Shown here piece by piece: positions 7,601 to 15,452 of a stretch of DNA of 64,000 bases; position 1 is the first letter of the stretch; each line of letters begins with the position of its first letter. This DNA is from Thermoleophilia bacterium UBA6103 (GTDB lineage: Bacteria; Actinomycetota; Thermoleophilia; UBA2241), in assembly GCA_002423545.1 (NCBI GenBank), contig DIWP01000041.1, positions 1 to 64,000 on the forward strand. The letters run 5' to 3'. The notes under the pieces were generated by a model. The model was not told the origin of the DNA, did not search any database, and worked only from the letters and a program-made list of their open reading frames with translations. Both the position numbers and the translations under genes were made by a program.

Positions 7601-9586
7601 TCATATGCAGTCGAACAGCGCGTAGTCGGCCTCACCGGCCGCCTGGCCGCCTGCCGCGGCGCTCGCCGCGGCCCCATCCGCCGTCGCACAGGTGCCGGCC
7701 GGACCGCACACCGGGCCGATCCGGCCGGTGCGGCGCGTCTCGTCGATGAACGCCTCGAACAGCGGTCGGATGAGGTCGCAGTACGGGAACGGTGCCCGCA
7801 GACCCGCCGGGCGCCCGGCGGCGACGGCTGCGTAGTGCGCTTGGACCCAGCACTCGCCGCCGCAGGCATCCACGACCGGGCAGTGCGCGCATTCGACCCG
7901 GTCGCGGGCGCGGCAGGCGCGCAGCAGCGTCAGGGCCGGAGATCTGCGCCACACGTCTTCCAGACGTTCGCGGCGCAGATCTCCGGCCACGAAGGCCGGG
8001 TCGCCGCAGGTGATGGTGCAGGCGTAGACCTTGCCGAAGGGGTCGATGGCGATGTCGCTGCAGCCGGCGGTGCAGAAGTCGCGCGCCTTGAGCAGCCGGC
8101 GGCGCCACGCGGGCACGTTGTCGATCGTCAGGGAGATCTCCGCGGCGGTGGCGACCAGCTCCTCGACCGCTGCCAGCATCTCGGCGCCGCTCGGGATGAG
8201 GTCGGGGTTCTCGATGATGGCGCCGCGTTCGTGCGGCAGGATCAGGTGCATCTGCGTGGCGCCGGCCTCCTTCACGGCGCGTGCCAGGCTCGGAAGCGTC
8301 GGCAGCACCGGCGCCAGGAGTACGGTGTTGACGACCGGATGGAGGCCTTCCGCAGCCAGGTTGGTGATGGCATCGATCGTGTCCCGGTAGTTCCCGGTCC
8401 CACGGATGAGATCGTTGACGGGCTCGTCGCCGTCGATGCTCAACAGCGGGCGTATCAGGCCGTGTCCGGCGGCGGCAAGGAGTGCCGCCGTCGAGGGATC
8501 GCAGCGGCCGTTGAAGAAGATGCGGACCCTGCGCTCACGCTCGCCGGAGACGTACGCGACCAGGTCGAGCAGATCGTCGCGGAGGAACGGATCGCCGCCG
8601 ATGATGACGAAGCTTGTCGTGCCCAGCGCGACGCACTGGTCGATGATGTCGCGCCACTCCTCCGTCGTGAGCTCACGAGCGAGACGCCGGTCGGCCCGGT
8701 TGTAGCAGTGCGGGCAACCGAGACCGCAGCGGTCGGTCACGTGGAGGTAGACGTCGCGGAGTGTGTCGAGCGGCTCGCCGCGCAGGGCTCGACTCGTCCC
8801 GCCGCCGGGGCGTGCATCTGTGGCGGCGTCGGCGGTGAGGCGCTCGAAGACCGGTAGGTCGGCGCCATCATCGACGTCGACCCAGAGGGGCAGGATCGCG
8901 ACGGTGAGCCCCGCTCTCGCCGCCACTCGCTCCACGTCGACCCGCGCCGTGGCCGTCCCCATCCGGGCCTCGATCAATGCCCGTCTCAGTTCCGCGGAGT
9001 GGGCTTTCCATGTCGCACTACCTACGGCGATCAGGTAGAAGCCCCCGTCGGCCGCAGGTCCCAGCGCCAGGGCGCCGTCCCGATGCTCGGCCAGCGACGT
9101 GAACGCCTGCTCGAGGTAGGCACCGGGCAGGGCAGGGCTGTCGCCGTTCACGAGCGCCACCATGGAGTAGCCGCGTGCGAAGAGGTCGTCGAAGAGATTG
9201 GCGAGGCGCTCGCCGAGATGGTCGCCGCGCTGGGAGACAAGGTGCCAGCGTCCGGCCACCAGGCCGAGCTCGCCCAGGACCTTTTCGTCAGGAGCGTCCG
9301 GAATGGGGCGGCGTCCGCCGCTGCGCTCGCCGACCCGCCCGGCATCTTCCGGAGAGACGCACGGCTCGTCGAGCAGAGCGACGAAGCGGTCCGCCGAACG
9401 GAGCTTCTCGGCGGCCACGAAGCTGTCTTTGAGCAGGCGACGGTAGATATCGAGGGCGACATCGGCCCCCACGTCGGCCGCCAGACGCGTCTTCACCGCG
9501 CCGGCGAGCGGACGCCGGGCGGTGATCGCGATGGCGCGACGAGCCGCCCCCGGAGCTGCTCCTGCATCGTCAGCCATCGACCTCAT
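7601..9586 (-). CDS. Fusion of CofC-like sugar/nucleotidyl transferase (TIGR04282 type) and radical SAM/SPASM protein
   Basis: About 661 residues. Residues 1-230 match the family called transferase 1, rSAM/selenodomain-associated: TARRPLAGAVKTRLA, then LVNGDSPALPGAYLEQAF, then LGPAADGGFYLI. From about residue 265 a radical SAM domain starts with CGLGCPHCYN (CxxxCxxC). It continues to a SPASM region (CTAGCSDIAIDPFGKVYAC through CAHCPVVDACGGECW) that binds auxiliary iron-sulfur clusters. The last 40 residues are a Gly/Ala-rich tail with Cys at both ends, finishing YALFDCI. These two functions are usually on separate proteins. The adjacent membrane and GT2 transferases suggest joint modification of a peptide or sugar. 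The ATG at 9586 is preferred; a GTG at 9616 is also possible. Confidence 0.82.
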   Translation of the reverse strand: MRSMADDAGAAPGAARRAIAITARRPLAGAVKTRLAADVGADVALDIYRRLLKDSFVAAEKLRSADRFVALLDEPCVSPEDAGRVGERSGGRRPIPDAPDEKVLGELGLVAGRWHLVSQRGDHLGERLANLFDDLFARGYSMVALVNGDSPALPGAYLEQAFTSLAEHRDGALALGPAADGGFYLIAVGSATWKAHSAELRRALIEARMGTATARVDVERVAARAGLTVAILPLWVDVDDGADLPVFERLTADAATDARPGGGTSRALRGEPLDTLRDVYLHVTDRCGLGCPHCYNRADRRLARELTTEEWRDIIDQCVALGTTSFVIIGGDPFLRDDLLDLVAYVSGERERRVRIFFNGRCDPSTAALLAAAGHGLIRPLLSIDGDEPVNDLIRGTGNYRDTIDAITNLAAEGLHPVVNTVLLAPVLPTLPSLARAVKEAGATQMHLILPHERGAIIENPDLIPSGAEMLAAVEELVATAAEISLTIDNVPAWRRRLLKARDFCTAGCSDIAIDPFGKVYACTITCGDPAFVAGDLRRERLEDVWRRSPALTLLRACRARDRVECAHCPVVDACGGECWVQAHYAAVAAGRPAGLRAPFPYCDLIRPLFEAFIDETRRTGRIGPVCGPAGTCATADGAAASAAAGGQAAGEADYALFDCI

Positions 9587-9638
9587 CCCCGTCGACCGGA
9601 GCGGACGGCGAGCCACCCGGCGTAGTGCCCGCGGTCGC

Positions 9639-10988
9639 TCACTCGATTCGGCGCCAGTCTACTATGGAAGGCGGGCGAGCCGCGCTTTCCGCGGGCGTCT
9701 CGGCGCCGTCTCCGACACCACGCTGTGCGTCTGCCTGCCCGCCCACAGTCGCCTCCGCCCGTTCCCGCGACCAGCGTCCAATCGCCGGTATACCGGCCAG
9801 GAGTGGGAGGTAGCTGAGCAGGTGGAGCCAGCCTCGATAGAGCGGCCAACCGGCGTAGGCGGCCTCACCGGCGATACCGGCGAGGCCCAGATAGACCGGC
9901 ATGCGGATGCCGGCGGCGACGGCCAGCGTCGCCGGCGCCAGCCAGTACCACGAGTGGACCACCGGCACCACGAGCAGCAGGACGGTGGCCGACCACGAGA
10001 ACGCCTGCGCGACGTGCTCACGGCCCGGCATGCGGAGGGCGATCAGGACGGCGCCGCCGATCGCCGCGGCGGCGCAGACGAGCACCGCGGCCGGCCGCGG
10101 CGTGAGCTGTTCGACCAGGAAGAAGCCGAGAGCGTTGCCGGTCGGGTAGAAGCTGCCCAACGACCCGCGCGCGCCCCCGCCGAGCAGGTACGGGATGTAG
10201 GGGATGCCGAAGGCGACGATGAACGCGGGCAGCAGGCGGGTCGCCCGCGCCCGGCCGCCGAGAAGCGCCGGGATGAGCAGGAACGCGGGCGTGAGCTTGA
10301 GGGCGGCGGCCAGTCCCAGCGCCGCCCCCGCCCACGCGTCGCGGCGACGCAGCAGGAGGAGCGCCGCGGCGACGATGAAGAACACGGCCGCCGCCTCGAG
10401 GTGCGCCGAGCTCCACGTCTCGAGGATCACCAGCGGGCAGAGGAGATAGAGCGTCAGTGCCTCCGGTCGTCGCCGGCGGGGAGCGAGCAGCCAGACAGCT
10501 CCGGCGGTCAGCAGCTCGAAGAAGCCGAAGAGGACCTTGAAGGCCGTCAGGCCGCCACCGAGCGCGGTGACGCCCGCGAAGAGGCCTTCGGCCAGCGGCG
10601 GGTAGATGGTACGGACGCCGGGATGGTTGATGAGATCGCGGTCCGCATACTCGATGCGGTCCAGGAGCGGGCTCGACGGCGGATGCCTGTAGGGGTCGAT
10701 CCCGGCCAGCTGCACACGGCCGTCCCAGATGTAGCGGTGGTAGTCGTCGGAGAGGCTCGGCACCGTGGGCAGGAACGCGAGCCGCACGAGAAGCGCGGCC
10801 AGGACGACGTATCGCAGACGGAGCGCCGCGGGAGCAGAAACGACGAGCAGATAGCCGACAGTGGCGACCGCATACAGTACGAGGAACACCGCCGTGCGCT
10901 GTCGCAGGTCACCGAGGAACGGCAGGGCCAGCAGCGCGACGCAGGTGACGCCCAGGCCGAGGAGCGCGCGTGGACGAGGACCGATCAC
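9639..10988 (-). CDS. Multi-pass membrane glycosyltransferase-like protein (GT87/DUF2029 type)
   Basis: 449 residues with ten or more hydrophobic segments. After the second or third segment comes DDYHRYIWDGRVQLAGIDPY, the acidic periplasmic loop typical of polyprenol-phosphate-sugar dependent GT-C transferases. Later loops have SSAHLEAAAV and KLTPAFLLIPALL, also seen in that class. It should transfer a sugar from a polyprenyl-phosphate donor outside the membrane; donor and acceptor are unknown. It lies directly upstream of the transferase/radical SAM fusion on the same strand (about 50 bp gap) and diverges from the GT2 gene, whose product may make its donor. Confidence 0.75.
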   Translation of the reverse strand: MIGPRPRALLGLGVTCVALLALPFLGDLRQRTAVFLVLYAVATVGYLLVVSAPAALRLRYVVLAALLVRLAFLPTVPSLSDDYHRYIWDGRVQLAGIDPYRHPPSSPLLDRIEYADRDLINHPGVRTIYPPLAEGLFAGVTALGGGLTAFKVLFGFFELLTAGAVWLLAPRRRRPEALTLYLLCPLVILETWSSAHLEAAAVFFIVAAALLLLRRRDAWAGAALGLAAALKLTPAFLLIPALLGGRARATRLLPAFIVAFGIPYIPYLLGGGARGSLGSFYPTGNALGFFLVEQLTPRPAAVLVCAAAAIGGAVLIALRMPGREHVAQAFSWSATVLLLVVPVVHSWYWLAPATLAVAAGIRMPVYLGLAGIAGEAAYAGWPLYRGWLHLLSYLPLLAGIPAIGRWSRERAEATVGGQADAQRGVGDGAETPAESAARPPSIVDWRRIE

Positions 10989-11047
10989 GAGAGACCACCG
11001 ATGCGACGGGGTCCGCGGCGGCGAAGGCGGCGGCGCAGGACGGCGCG

Positions 11048-11830
11048 ATGGACTCTGCGGAGCAGCCGGACTGCGGGATCGGCTCTGCGGAGCAGCCGGC
11101 CGGCGGGATCGGCATCGTGGTGCCGGTCCTCGATGAGGCGGCGGCCCTGCCGGCGCTGCTCGAGGAGGTGCGCGCCGCCGGGCTGCTGCCGCGGACGGCC
11201 TTCATCGACAACGGCTCCACCGACGGCAGCGCCGAGCAGATCAAAGCCGCCGGCGGCCGGCTGCTGCGGGAGCCTCGTCGCGGCTATGGCTACCCGTGTC
11301 TGAAGGGATCGCGGGCGGTCGCGTCCGCGGGAGCGCACGTGATCGTCTTCATGGAGGCCGACGGCAGCGACGACCCGGCCGAGGTGGCCGGTCTGGCGGC
11401 CCCGGTCCTCGATGGTTCGGCCGACCTGGTCATCGGCTCGCGCCGCCGCGCCGTACGGGCAGCCGGAGGCATGCCGCCTCATCAGCGCCTCGGGAACGCC
11501 CTCGCCCGGGCGTCGTTGCGCATCCTCTTCGGGCTGTCGATTGCCGACAACGGCCCGTTCCGTGCCGTCCGCGCGGACCTGCTGCAGCGGCTGCACATGC
11601 GTCCGCGTGCCTATGCCTGGACCACCGAGATGACCGTCAAGGCGCACCTCCTCGGCGCCCGGATCGCCGTCGTGGAGACCGGGTACCGTCGCCGCGCCGG
11701 TGTGTCGAAGATCGCCGGCACCGCCTCCGGTACTCTCGGCGCCTTCTCCGGCATCTTCGGCACCATGCTATGGCTCAGGCTGTGCGGTGCAAGTGCGCGC
11801 CGTAGGGACCGCGGTCGGCCCTCCTCCTGA
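11048..11830 (+). CDS. Family 2 glycosyltransferase (possible polyprenyl-phosphate glycosyltransferase)
   Basis: About 260 residues. The GT-A fold starts at GIGIVVPVLDEAAALP, followed by IDNGSTDGS, the donor-site FMEADGSDDP (DxD-like) and IGSRRRAVRAAGGMPPHQRLGN. These are the hallmarks of dolichol/polyprenyl-phosphate sugar synthases and of the rSAM-associated transferase 2 group. No membrane anchor is seen except a weak hydrophobic C-terminus. The first 20 residues are a tandem repeat (SAEQPDCGIG / SAEQPAGGIG). The ATG at 11048 is chosen; a GTG at 10970 would overlap the divergent membrane transferase gene. Confidence 0.8.
   Translation: MDSAEQPDCGIGSAEQPAGGIGIVVPVLDEAAALPALLEEVRAAGLLPRTAFIDNGSTDGSAEQIKAAGGRLLREPRRGYGYPCLKGSRAVASAGAHVIVFMEADGSDDPAEVAGLAAPVLDGSADLVIGSRRRAVRAAGGMPPHQRLGNALARASLRILFGLSIADNGPFRAVRADLLQRLHMRPRAYAWTTEMTVKAHLLGARIAVVETGYRRRAGVSKIAGTASGTLGAFSGIFGTMLWLRLCGASARRRDRGRPSS
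11053..11112 (+). repeat. 30-bp tandem direct repeat inside the GT2 gene
   Basis: Two adjacent copies, 11053-11082 and 11083-11112, differ at about two positions and begin CTCTGCGGAGCAGCCGG. The period is a multiple of three, so the repeat adds ten residues near the N-terminus without breaking the frame. It probably arose by recent slippage or duplication. Confidence 0.8.
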
Positions 11831-11953
11831 AGTGCCTTTCCGCCCGGCGACGTCGACCGGCTTCTCCGAATCATCTCGTCATCGTTTGAGGCCTCCAACG
11901 TGACGCCGGATGGGACCTGCGTGCGAGCAAGGCACCAGGCGGTCGCGGGTCAC

Positions 11954-12001
11954 CGGCGGTCAGCGAAGCGTGGTCGACGGCGGTTAGCGAAGCGTTGTCG
12001 A
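11954..12001. repeat. 24-bp tandem repeat upstream of the zinc-ribbon gene
   Basis: Two adjacent copies (11954-11977 and 11978-12001) of a unit starting CGGCGGTCAGCGAAGCG differ at two bases. They end about 20 bp before the ribosome binding site of the next gene, so a regulatory role or a leader-slippage product are both possible. Confidence 0.7.
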
Positions 12002-12038
12002 CGGGTAGAATCTGACTCCCGATGCGAGGAGCCCGGCC

Positions 12039-12278
12039 ATGGCCAGCGTGCATCGTCTGCGGTCCATCGACAGCGGCGACGAGGTCGTCGAGCTGCACTC
12101 CCAGCCTGCCAGCGTGTCTCCGCTCGGCAGCGCACGGTGTGCTCTCTGCGGCGCCTCGCTCGTCGGCGAGCCGGTCTGGTATCACATGGTGTCCCCACTG
12201 GTCTCGATGGGATCGGTCACTGTGTGCAGGAAGTGCCACAAAGTGGCACTGAGCGAGGGCTACCGCCCTGCCGACTGA
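12039..12278 (+). CDS. Small zinc-ribbon protein
   Basis: 79 residues. The core has two CxxC pairs about 30 residues apart (ARCALCGASL and VTVCRKCHKVA), the layout of a zinc ribbon. The start ATG has GAGGAG nine bases upstream. The family is not recognised and no enzyme motif is visible; a zinc-binding adaptor or nucleic-acid-binding role is possible. It ends 19 bp before the ferrochelatase-like gene, so the two are probably co-transcribed. Confidence 0.7.
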   Translation: MASVHRLRSIDSGDEVVELHSQPASVSPLGSARCALCGASLVGEPVWYHMVSPLVSMGSVTVCRKCHKVALSEGYRPAD

Positions 12279-12297
12279 AGCGCCTGCGCAGCAGAGC

Positions 12298-13092
12298 ATG
12301 GCGACCGTCGTGCTGCTGCACGACGGCTCCGTCGCCGACCTTCCGGCCGCCACGAGCCTGGCGGCCGGCCTGGAGAAGCGTCTGATCGCTCACCTGGCGT
12401 TCCCGTTGACGGTCACCGCCGTGTCGCTGGCGGCCGGGCCGACGCTCACCGCGGCCCTGGCGGGGTCCGGCAACGTCGCGCTGGCCGTGCCGCTGGAACC
12501 GCTCTGGTCGCGGCAGACGATCCAGCACTATCGGGACGCGCTGGCCGCGGCCGGCCACCCGGGCGTGGAGGTCGTCGGCGGCTGGCAGGACGATGAGCGC
12601 CTCCGTCAAGCCGTCGCCGATCGCGCCCGGTCGGAGCTGGGCGGCGGCCGGTTCGACGACACCGCCGTGCTGTTCCTCGCCGATCCGCTGCCCGAGAGGG
12701 GTGGATCGGAGTACCACGATCTGGCGCAGCGGGCGGCCGCGCAACTGGTGGGCGTCATGGCGCCGGGCGACTGGCGACTGGCGTTCTGGCGACCGGCCGT
12801 GCCGGATCCGCAGTCCGGCGAGGAAGCTCCGTCTGCTCCGCCCCCGGAGCTTGCCGCCCTGCTGGAATGGGAGTGGCCGACCGTCCTGGCGGTCTCTCTG
12901 GCACACATCCTGCCCCGCGAGACCGACGCCGAGCTGGACGCCTGTCTCGCTCCAGTCGTAGAGCGGGCCGGACGCGTGTACCGCCGCGCGCCGGCCGTCT
13001 CTGCTCACCCCGGCGTGCTGACGGCGCTGGCCGACGCGGTCGTCGATCATCTGGCCCGGCGGCCGCTGCCGGATGCCGGCGGGGGTCGCTGA
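12298..13092 (+). CDS. Degenerate ferrochelatase-like (class II chelatase fold) protein
   Basis: 264 residues. The order of blocks follows the C-terminal two thirds of ferrochelatase. VALAVPLEPLWSRQTIQHYRDAL corresponds to the phosphate-loop region. AVLFLADPLPERGGSEYHDL corresponds to the SAHGLP...GDPY segment. DWRLAFWRP corresponds to the QSR segment, and VLAVSLAHILPRETDAELD to the FvxDHxETLxE segment. The catalytic His of SAHG is replaced (ADP), and the ETL motif is not conserved. A binding rather than chelatase role is therefore more likely. This assignment rests on my reading of motif order; a fold prediction would settle it. Confidence 0.5.
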   Translation: MATVVLLHDGSVADLPAATSLAAGLEKRLIAHLAFPLTVTAVSLAAGPTLTAALAGSGNVALAVPLEPLWSRQTIQHYRDALAAAGHPGVEVVGGWQDDERLRQAVADRARSELGGGRFDDTAVLFLADPLPERGGSEYHDLAQRAAAQLVGVMAPGDWRLAFWRPAVPDPQSGEEAPSAPPPELAALLEWEWPTVLAVSLAHILPRETDAELDACLAPVVERAGRVYRRAPAVSAHPGVLTALADAVVDHLARRPLPDAGGGR

Positions 13093-13389
13093 CCGCCTCC
13101 TCCCGGTCGTCGACTACCACTCTCCCAGACTGCCGACCGCCATCCAGGGTCGGCTCACAGGCATCTCACCATCGCGAACGGAGCCCGATGCATGAGACGC
13201 CTCGAGTATGGGTAGCAAGCCCGGTGAGGAGAGCGTTTTTGTCCTCTTGAGGCCGTCATCACGAGACCGTCCGTGAGGTCCACCGGGACGTCCGTCTAGA
13301 CCCGGTCAACTTCAGGCCGATCTCGCCGATACATGGTCGGGAGGCGGAAGTCGGCGAGCTGTAGGGCAGCCGCCGCGAAGGGGAGCGTC

Positions 13390-13638
13390 ATGGACATCGT
13401 GCTGATCGTAGCCATCGTCGGATTCGCCGTGCTTTGTGGCGCGGTGAGCATGAAGATCGCCGCAGGCAAGGGTCGCAACCCCATCGTCTGGGGTGCTGTC
13501 GGGCTTGTCGTCAATCTGCCGGGGCTGCTCATCGTCGTGGTCGTGCCGCGCCACGACCAGCGGCGAGCGGTCGTGCAGGATCGCCGGCCCGCCGGCAGCA
13601 GCGCCGACTCACGGGGCGCCAAGGCGGCCATGGCCTGA
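13390..13638 (+). CDS. Small two-segment membrane protein
   Basis: 82 residues starting at an ATG with AAGGGGAG upstream. Two hydrophobic segments are present (about residues 2-20 and 33-50) with a short basic loop AAGKGRNPIVWG between them, then a charged hydrophilic tail. This resembles small phospholipase-D-nuclease-N-like or lipid-associated membrane peptides, but no family is certain. It is followed by an intrinsic terminator, so it ends a transcription unit. Confidence 0.6.
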   Translation: MDIVLIVAIVGFAVLCGAVSMKIAAGKGRNPIVWGAVGLVVNLPGLLIVVVVPRHDQRRAVVQDRRPAGSSADSRGAKAAMA

Positions 13639-13686
13639 GCATCCGCGGCGCGGTCTGCAGCGTGGAGTCCCCAGCACGGTCCTGAA

Positions 13687-13714
13687 GGGCCCGCCTCAGG
13701 CGGGCCCTCTTTCT
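13687..13714 (+). terminator. Rho-independent terminator after the small membrane protein gene
   Basis: A perfect 9-bp stem GGGCCCGCC / GGCGGGCCC with a 3-base loop TCA is followed by TCTTTCT. Its position 48 bp after the stop at 13638 fits a terminator for that gene. Confidence 0.85.
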
Positions 13715-13876
13715 GACTCGAACGGCGACGTACCGGACACCCGGCTGGTAGACTGCGGCCGTCTGGCGAGTGTCGGCCGGTCCGCGCCAGTGGATCGAGC
13801 GGCGCTCGCTTCATCGCGGGCGTCGTCGGGCGCGGATGCCGCCGCCGGCTCGCGCAGGGACCGCACGTCATCTCCC

Positions 13877-15055
13877 ATGAGCAGCAAGCCGCCAACGAAG
13901 CTGGGTCTGATCGTGAACCCCGTCGCCGGGGTCGGCGGCCGCGTGGGTCTCAAGGGCAGCGACGGTCGCGACATACTCGTGCGCGCACTCGAGCTGGGAG
14001 CGCAACGTGAGAGCCCGCGCCGGGCCGAGGCGGCGTTGCTCCGCCTGCGCCGGCTGCGCGACACTACCGTCGTGCTCGCGTATCCTGGGGAGATGGGCGC
14101 CGACGAGGCGCGGGCGGCCGGCCTGGCCGTCGAAGAGTTGGAGCCGTCCGCCCATCACGGTCTCATCCAGGCCGGCGGGCAGAGCTTCACCGCGACGACC
14201 GCCGAGGACACCGAGGAGGCGGCCCGTCGCATGGTCGAGGCCGGCGCCGAACTCATCCTGTTCGCCGGCGGCGACGGTACGGCGCGCAACATCTACAACG
14301 CTGTCGGCGACCGCGTCGCCGTGGTCGGCATACCGGCCGGCGTCAAGATCCACTCGGCGGTCTACGCCAACACACCGGCCAACGCCGGCGACCTGGCGGC
14401 GCTCTACCTGGCCGGCTCGGGCGGCTTCAAGGTGCGCGAGGCGGAGGTCATGGACATCGACGAAGACGCCTTCCGTCACGATCGCGTCGCCGCCCGTCTC
14501 TACGGCTTCCTGCGCGTGCCGTACGAGCGGCAGCTCATCCAGAGCGCCAAGGCCGGCAGCCAGCCCAGCGACGAGGCGCTGGCCATCGGCATCGGCAACG
14601 ATGTGGTGCACGCCATGAGACCGGACGTCCTGTACCTCATCGGGGCCGGGACCACCACACGGGCCATCATGCGCCTGCTCGATCTGCCGCACACCCTCCT
14701 CGGCATCGACGCCGTGCGTGACCGCAAGCTCGTGGCGACCGACATCACCGAGGTGCAGGCGCTCGAGCTGGTCGAGCGAGCGGCCGCCGGCGGCGCCGGG
14801 GCGTACATCGTCGTGTCGGTGATCGGCGGTCAGGGTCACATCTTCGGGCGCGGCAACCAGCAGCTCAGCCCGCGGGTCATCCGTGCCGTGGGAAAAGACA
14901 ACATCACGGTGCTCGCCACGCAGCCCAAGCTGCTCTCGCTTGAGGGTGCGCCGCTGCGGCTGGACACCGGCGATGAAGACCTCGACCGCGAGCTGGCCGG
15001 CTGGACCAAGGTGGTCAGCGGCCACGGCCGGCGGACGATGTACCGGGTCGAGTAG
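13877..15055 (+). CDS. ATP-NAD kinase-like protein (AcoX family)
   Basis: About 392 residues. It opens with LGLIVNPVAGVGGRVGLKGSDG, characteristic of the AcoX-like branch of the NAD kinase superfamily. The nucleotide-binding FAGGDGTARNIYNAV motif is near residue 135, followed by GIPAGVKIHSAVYA. The C-terminal half carries the YLIGAGTTTRAIM and GRGNQQLSPRVIRAVG segments typical of this branch. NAD or a related nucleotide is the likely substrate. The start is the ATG at 13877, where homology begins; upstream frame extension is not supported. Confidence 0.85.
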   Translation: MSSKPPTKLGLIVNPVAGVGGRVGLKGSDGRDILVRALELGAQRESPRRAEAALLRLRRLRDTTVVLAYPGEMGADEARAAGLAVEELEPSAHHGLIQAGGQSFTATTAEDTEEAARRMVEAGAELILFAGGDGTARNIYNAVGDRVAVVGIPAGVKIHSAVYANTPANAGDLAALYLAGSGGFKVREAEVMDIDEDAFRHDRVAARLYGFLRVPYERQLIQSAKAGSQPSDEALAIGIGNDVVHAMRPDVLYLIGAGTTTRAIMRLLDLPHTLLGIDAVRDRKLVATDITEVQALELVERAAAGGAGAYIVVSVIGGQGHIFGRGNQQLSPRVIRAVGKDNITVLATQPKLLSLEGAPLRLDTGDEDLDRELAGWTKVVSGHGRRTMYRVE

Positions 15056-15077
15056 ACGACCGCGTCCCGTGGGCGGA

Positions 15078-15452
15078 CTAATCGTCGACTGCCGGCGGGC
15101 GGCGTTCCTTCTTGAGCCGGGAGCGGCGTGACTTCTGCTGCAGCCGGGTCTCGGTGGCGCCGCGCGACGGTCTCGTCGCCACGCGAGGCGGCGGCGGCTC
15201 GCGCAGCAGCCTCTCCAGCCGCTCCCGCAGCCGGCGCAGGCAGGTCCGCTTGTTCTGGTACTGGCTGCGCCCTGTGCGGCAGGTCACCGTGACACCGGTC
15301 GGCCGATGCCGCAGGCGGACGCCGCTGTCGGTCATGTTCTGATGCTGGCCGCCGGGTCCGCCGGCGCGGAACGTGCCCACCGCGCATTCGGCCAGCAGCG
15401 CCTCGTCGGAGTCCGGCGGGCGGTACCCGGGCGGCAGCTCGATGCCGCTCAC
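15078..15452 (-). CDS. Release-factor-like GGQ domain protein (ArfB/PrfH type)
   Basis: 124 residues. The peptidyl-tRNA hydrolysing motif GGPGGQHQN is followed by DSGVRLRHRPTGVTV and CRTGRSQYQNKRTCLRRLRERL, the core of the class I release factor catalytic domain. There is no codon-recognition domain, so it should hydrolyse peptidyl-tRNA on stalled or damaged ribosomes. The basic tail (TRLQQKSRRSRLKKERR) resembles the ArfB tail that enters the mRNA channel. It starts at a GTG overlapping the stop of the radical SAM gene (GTGA), which is strong evidence for coupling between the two. Confidence 0.85.
   Translation of the reverse strand: MSGIELPPGYRPPDSDEALLAECAVGTFRAGGPGGQHQNMTDSGVRLRHRPTGVTVTCRTGRSQYQNKRTCLRRLRERLERLLREPPPPRVATRPSRGATETRLQQKSRRSRLKKERRPPAVDD

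Noticed and set aside
9522..11303. 593-codon plus-strand frame across the membrane transferase gene
   Set aside because: Charged low-complexity translation antisense to a clear multi-pass protein.
11954..12001. 24-bp tandem repeat as a CRISPR start
   Set aside because: Only two directly adjacent copies with no spacer.
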